Positions 61,895 to 64,000 of a stretch of DNA of 64,000 bases are shown here, one piece after another (position 1 is the stretch's first letter; the number at the start of each line of letters is the position of its first letter). This DNA is from Pseudomonadota bacterium (GTDB lineage Bacteria > Pseudomonadota > Gammaproteobacteria > Burkholderiales > Rhodocyclaceae). A model generated the notes under the pieces. That model saw only the letters and a list, made by a program, of their open reading frames with translations. It ran no database searches and was not told where the DNA came from. The stretch spans positions 1 through 64,000 of the forward strand of contig QQUN01000052.1 in assembly GCA_008501585.1 (NCBI GenBank). The letters run 5' to 3'. A program made the position numbers and the translations under genes.

Positions 61895-62145
61895 TGTGTT
61901 CTGCTCCAGCGACGGCCTGTCGCTACGGTGAGCGACACCAATCAAGGCTGGCGGGGAAGTGGGCGTGCGAACGGTGGTCGCCTCGCCCAGTTGAATGATT
62001 CTGGCCGGTACGCTGATTGGTCGACGCGTACGGGAGGCCGGATGATAACGGATATCGCCTTGATGTTGGTGATTATTTTGCGCTGCGGCATCCCATCGGG
62101 CCGGCATCTGCGTACCATGTCGCCTTTTCTTCTGGCGGTGCAGGC

Positions 62146-62691
62146 ATGGCGCTCAAGTCCACGGTATTCAAATTCCAGCTGCAGATTGCGGATCTCGACC
62201 GTCACTATTACGCCGACCATGCGCTGACCCTGGCCCGTCATCCGTCGGAGACCGACGTGCGCCTGGTCGCGCGCGTGCTGGCCTTTGCCCGCCAGGCCGA
62301 CGAGCGCCTGTCGATGGCCAGCGCCTTGTGCGAGCCCGACGAGCCCGACCTGTGCCTGACCCGCCTCGACGGGCGCATTGCGCACTGGATCGACGTCGGC
62401 CAGCCGGATGCACGGCGCATCATCAAGGCCGCCGGGCGGGCGGACCGCGTGACCGTCCATCCCTACGCCGGTTCGTCGTCGCAGCTGTGGTGGCAGGGGG
62501 CGCAGCGCGAGCTGACGCGCTTGCGCACGCTCGAGGTGATCGCCTTTCCGGAGCCGGAGGTGAAGGCGCTGGCCGCCACCGTGGTGCGCACCACGGCCTG
62601 GCAGATCACCGTGCAGGATGGCGCGCTGGCGGTGTCGGGCGAGCACGGGTGTGTGAGCGTCGAACCGGACACCTGGCGCGCGATCGCGTAG
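62146..62691 (+). CDS. yaeQ: YaeQ family protein
   Basis: A 181-residue protein with the YaeQ pattern: [40 protein letters not shown], and [20 protein letters not shown]. The fold is PD-(D/E)XK-nuclease-like, but nuclease activity is not established. It matches the family length exactly. Divergent from rhlE across about 250 bases that hold both promoters; no further feature seen there. Confidence 0.93.
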   Translation: MALKSTVFKFQLQIADLDRHYYADHALTLARHPSETDVRLVARVLAFARQADERLSMASALCEPDEPDLCLTRLDGRIAHWIDVGQPDARRIIKAAGRADRVTVHPYAGSSSQLWWQGAQRELTRLRTLEVIAFPEPEVKALAATVVRTTAWQITVQDGALAVSGEHGCVSVEPDTWRAIA

Positions 62692-62724
62692 GAATTGTCC
62701 TTCCCGCCGGGGGCGGGTCTGGTC

Positions 62725-62742
62725 TATAACGTGCATATGCAC
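62725..62742 (+). promoter_or_regulatory. candidate MarR operator overlapping a -10 element
   Basis: TATAAC, a fair -10 hexamer, is followed directly by the perfect 12-base palindrome GTGCATATGCAC. It ends 17 bases before the marR start. Such overlap suits autorepression by the MarR protein encoded next. Confidence 0.5.
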
Positions 62743-62759
62743 CTATTTGACCTGCGACC

Positions 62760-63206
62760 ATGACATCCCCCCTGCCGCCGCTGCCGTGCACCGGCGCCCG
62801 CCTGCGCCGACTGACGCGCCGGGTGACGGTTTTCTATGAACACCACCTGCGTGCCGTCGGCCTGCGCCTGACCCAGTATTCCTTGCTCGCGCATCTGGAC
62901 ACCGAACCGCAGGGGCTGGTGGCGCTGGCCGAACGACTCGAGATGGACCGCACGACCCTGACGCGCGGACTCAAACCCCTGCTGTCGGCGGGCTGGGTGG
63001 CGCAGGCCGCGGGGCAAGACGCCCGCCAGCGGCTGCTGGTCCTCACGCCGGCGGGCGTGGCGCAACGTGCCCGCGCCCACGCGGTCTGGGCCCGTGCCCA
63101 GCGCGACCTGGAGGCGGCCATTGACCGTGCCTTCGTGGCCGAACTCAACCAAACCCTGGACGAGGCGCTGCTGCGCCTGAAGCCCGCTCTACCCGAGGAC
63201 AACTGA
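62760..63206 (+). CDS. MarR-family transcriptional regulator
   Basis: A 148-residue winged-helix regulator. The DNA-binding part is EPQGLVALAERLEMDRTTLT followed by RGLKPLLSAGWVAQAAGQDA with the wing QRLLVLTPAG. It begins a transcript with the MFS gene, two bases after its stop, so it probably controls that transporter and itself. Confidence 0.9.
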   Translation: MTSPLPPLPCTGARLRRLTRRVTVFYEHHLRAVGLRLTQYSLLAHLDTEPQGLVALAERLEMDRTTLTRGLKPLLSAGWVAQAAGQDARQRLLVLTPAGVAQRARAHAVWARAQRDLEAAIDRAFVAELNQTLDEALLRLKPALPEDN

Positions 63207-63208
63207 CC

Positions 63209-64000
63209 ATGCGCTGGCGCGACGATCCTGAAATGAAACAATGGGGGTTGATCCTCCTGGCGGCGGGCCTGCTCGCCATCACCATGGGCGGGCGGCAGAC
63301 GCTCGGCCTGTTCGTCTCCCCGATCAACACCTCGACCGGGCTGGGCATCACCACCATCAGCTTCGCGATGGCGGTGGCGCAGTTCGTGTGGGGCGCGATC
63401 CAGCCGGTGGCCGGCGCGGTGGCTGACCGCTACGGCCCGGGGCGGGCGCTCGCGGCGGGGGTGATCCTGATGGCGGCCGGCGCGGCCCTGACCCCGATGA
63501 TGGATTCCGGCGTGGGGATGGTGTTCTCGATCGGTTTCCTGATGGCCGCGGGTTCGGGGGCCGGCAGCTTTTCGGTGCTCATCGGCGCCGCCTCGCAGCG
63601 GCTGCCGGCACACCGCCGTGGCATGGCCTCCGGCGTGATCAACGCCGGCGGCTCCTTCGGGCAGTTCGTGTTCGCGCCGCTGATGCAGAAGCTGATCAGC
63701 GTCTTTGGCTGGATGGGCGCGATGTATTCGCTGGCGGTCATCACCCTGGCGGCCCTGCCGATGGCACGTGCCCTGCGGGCGCGCCCGGCGCCGCCCGCGC
63801 CGGCCAGCACCGAGGCGCCGCCCCCCGAGCGCGGCATGCGCGAAACCTTGCGTGATGCCTTCGCCGACCGCAGCTACCTGCTGCTGCATGCCGGCTTCTT
63901 CACCTGCGGCTTCCATATCGCCTTCCTGGTCACCCACCTGCCGGGCGAGGTGGACCTGTGCGGTCTGCCGGCACAGGTGGCCAGCTGGTCGCTGGCGATC
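63209..64000 (+). CDS. MFS transporter, truncated by window end
   Basis: 264 codons are visible: six to seven spans of a major facilitator. The loop VAGAVADRYGPGRALAAG carries the D-R-G-R signature and INAGGSFGQFVFAPLMQKLI is typical of the second half of domain 1. It closely resembles the MFS protein at about 11 kb. ACTG/ATG spacing to marR is only two bases, so it is coupled. Substrate unknown, possibly an organic acid or drug. Confidence 0.9.
   Translation, partial: MRWRDDPEMKQWGLILLAAGLLAITMGGRQTLGLFVSPINTSTGLGITTISFAMAVAQFVWGAIQPVAGAVADRYGPGRALAAGVILMAAGAALTPMMDSGVGMVFSIGFLMAAGSGAGSFSVLIGAASQRLPAHRRGMASGVINAGGSFGQFVFAPLMQKLISVFGWMGAMYSLAVITLAALPMARALRARPAPPAPASTEAPPPERGMRETLRDAFADRSYLLLHAGFFTCGFHIAFLVTHLPGEVDLCGLPAQVASWSLAI

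Noticed and set aside
60380-62227. A long plus-strand open frame across rhlE
   Set aside because: The minus strand encodes every DEAD-box motif. The plus frame shows only Ala/Gly/Val-rich shadow sequence.

Overview
The window is GC-rich, densely coded bacterial chromosome. Gene content points to a betaproteobacterium of the Rhodocyclales, near Azoarcus, Aromatoleum or Thauera (inference). The strongest clues are a complete aerobic phenylacetate (paa) cluster with a PaaN-type dehydrogenase in place of the PaaZ fusion, a neighbouring Liv-type ABC importer, malate synthase G, and many LysR regulators. No rRNA, tRNA, integrase, transposase or CRISPR array was found.

Layout. 1-5.0 kb: a leftward operon of exported c-type cytochromes and a lipoprotein. 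5.3-8.0 kb: a lipoprotein gene, then a leftward three-gene operon (thioredoxin-fold isomerase, CmcJ/NvfI-like enzyme, short-chain reductase). 8.2-12.2 kb: DUF2917, two LysR genes that diverge almost head to head, an MFS transporter and small membrane proteins. 12.4-15.9 kb: SelO, a HIT protein, and a lysozyme overlapping a lipoprotein gene. 15.9-19.7 kb: an ECF42-type sigma factor with a promoter-like site and its usual set of small enzymes, including a YCII/DGPF protein. 19.9-21.2 kb: DUF1127 and a divergent LysR gene. 21.2-21.7 kb: a non-coding tandem array of 183-bp units with DnaA-box-like sites. 21.8-25.5 kb: arsRDA without a pump gene, then a diguanylate cyclase. 25.8-26.8 kb: an exported MBL-fold protein.

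27.2-29.0 kb is a visibly AT-richer two-gene unit: a ParA/MinD-like ATPase overlapping by four bases a SIR2-like protein with an intact NAD site. It looks horizontally acquired and is the best candidate here for an undescribed defence system. 29.2-40.1 kb is mostly housekeeping and small regulatory genes: glcB, a cupin, LysR genes, glutathione peroxidase, a methyltransferase, an aldo/keto reductase, a solitary TIR-domain protein, a haloacid dehalogenase and a HbpS/GlcG protein.

40.2-57.8 kb is the phenylacetate region. paaY and paaN run leftward. paaG, paaH, paaI, paaK, paaA-E, paaR, the thiolase and a branched-chain-type ABC importer run rightward. A TetR-type palindrome lies between the two arms. 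PaaK makes phenylacetyl-CoA, PaaABCE epoxidises it, PaaG isomerises it to the oxepin, a hydratase plus PaaN opens and oxidises the ring, and PaaH and the thiolase carry out beta-oxidation. PaaF is not in the window. A MaoC-type hydratase at 58.4 kb may be the ring-opening hydratase. 57.9-64 kb: HU, MaoC, a CoA-transferase, RhlE, YaeQ, MarR and a truncated MFS transporter.

Inverted-repeat elements whose arms overlap or abut stop codons occur after arsA, paaK and rhlE. Two other families of REP-like palindromes are scattered between genes.
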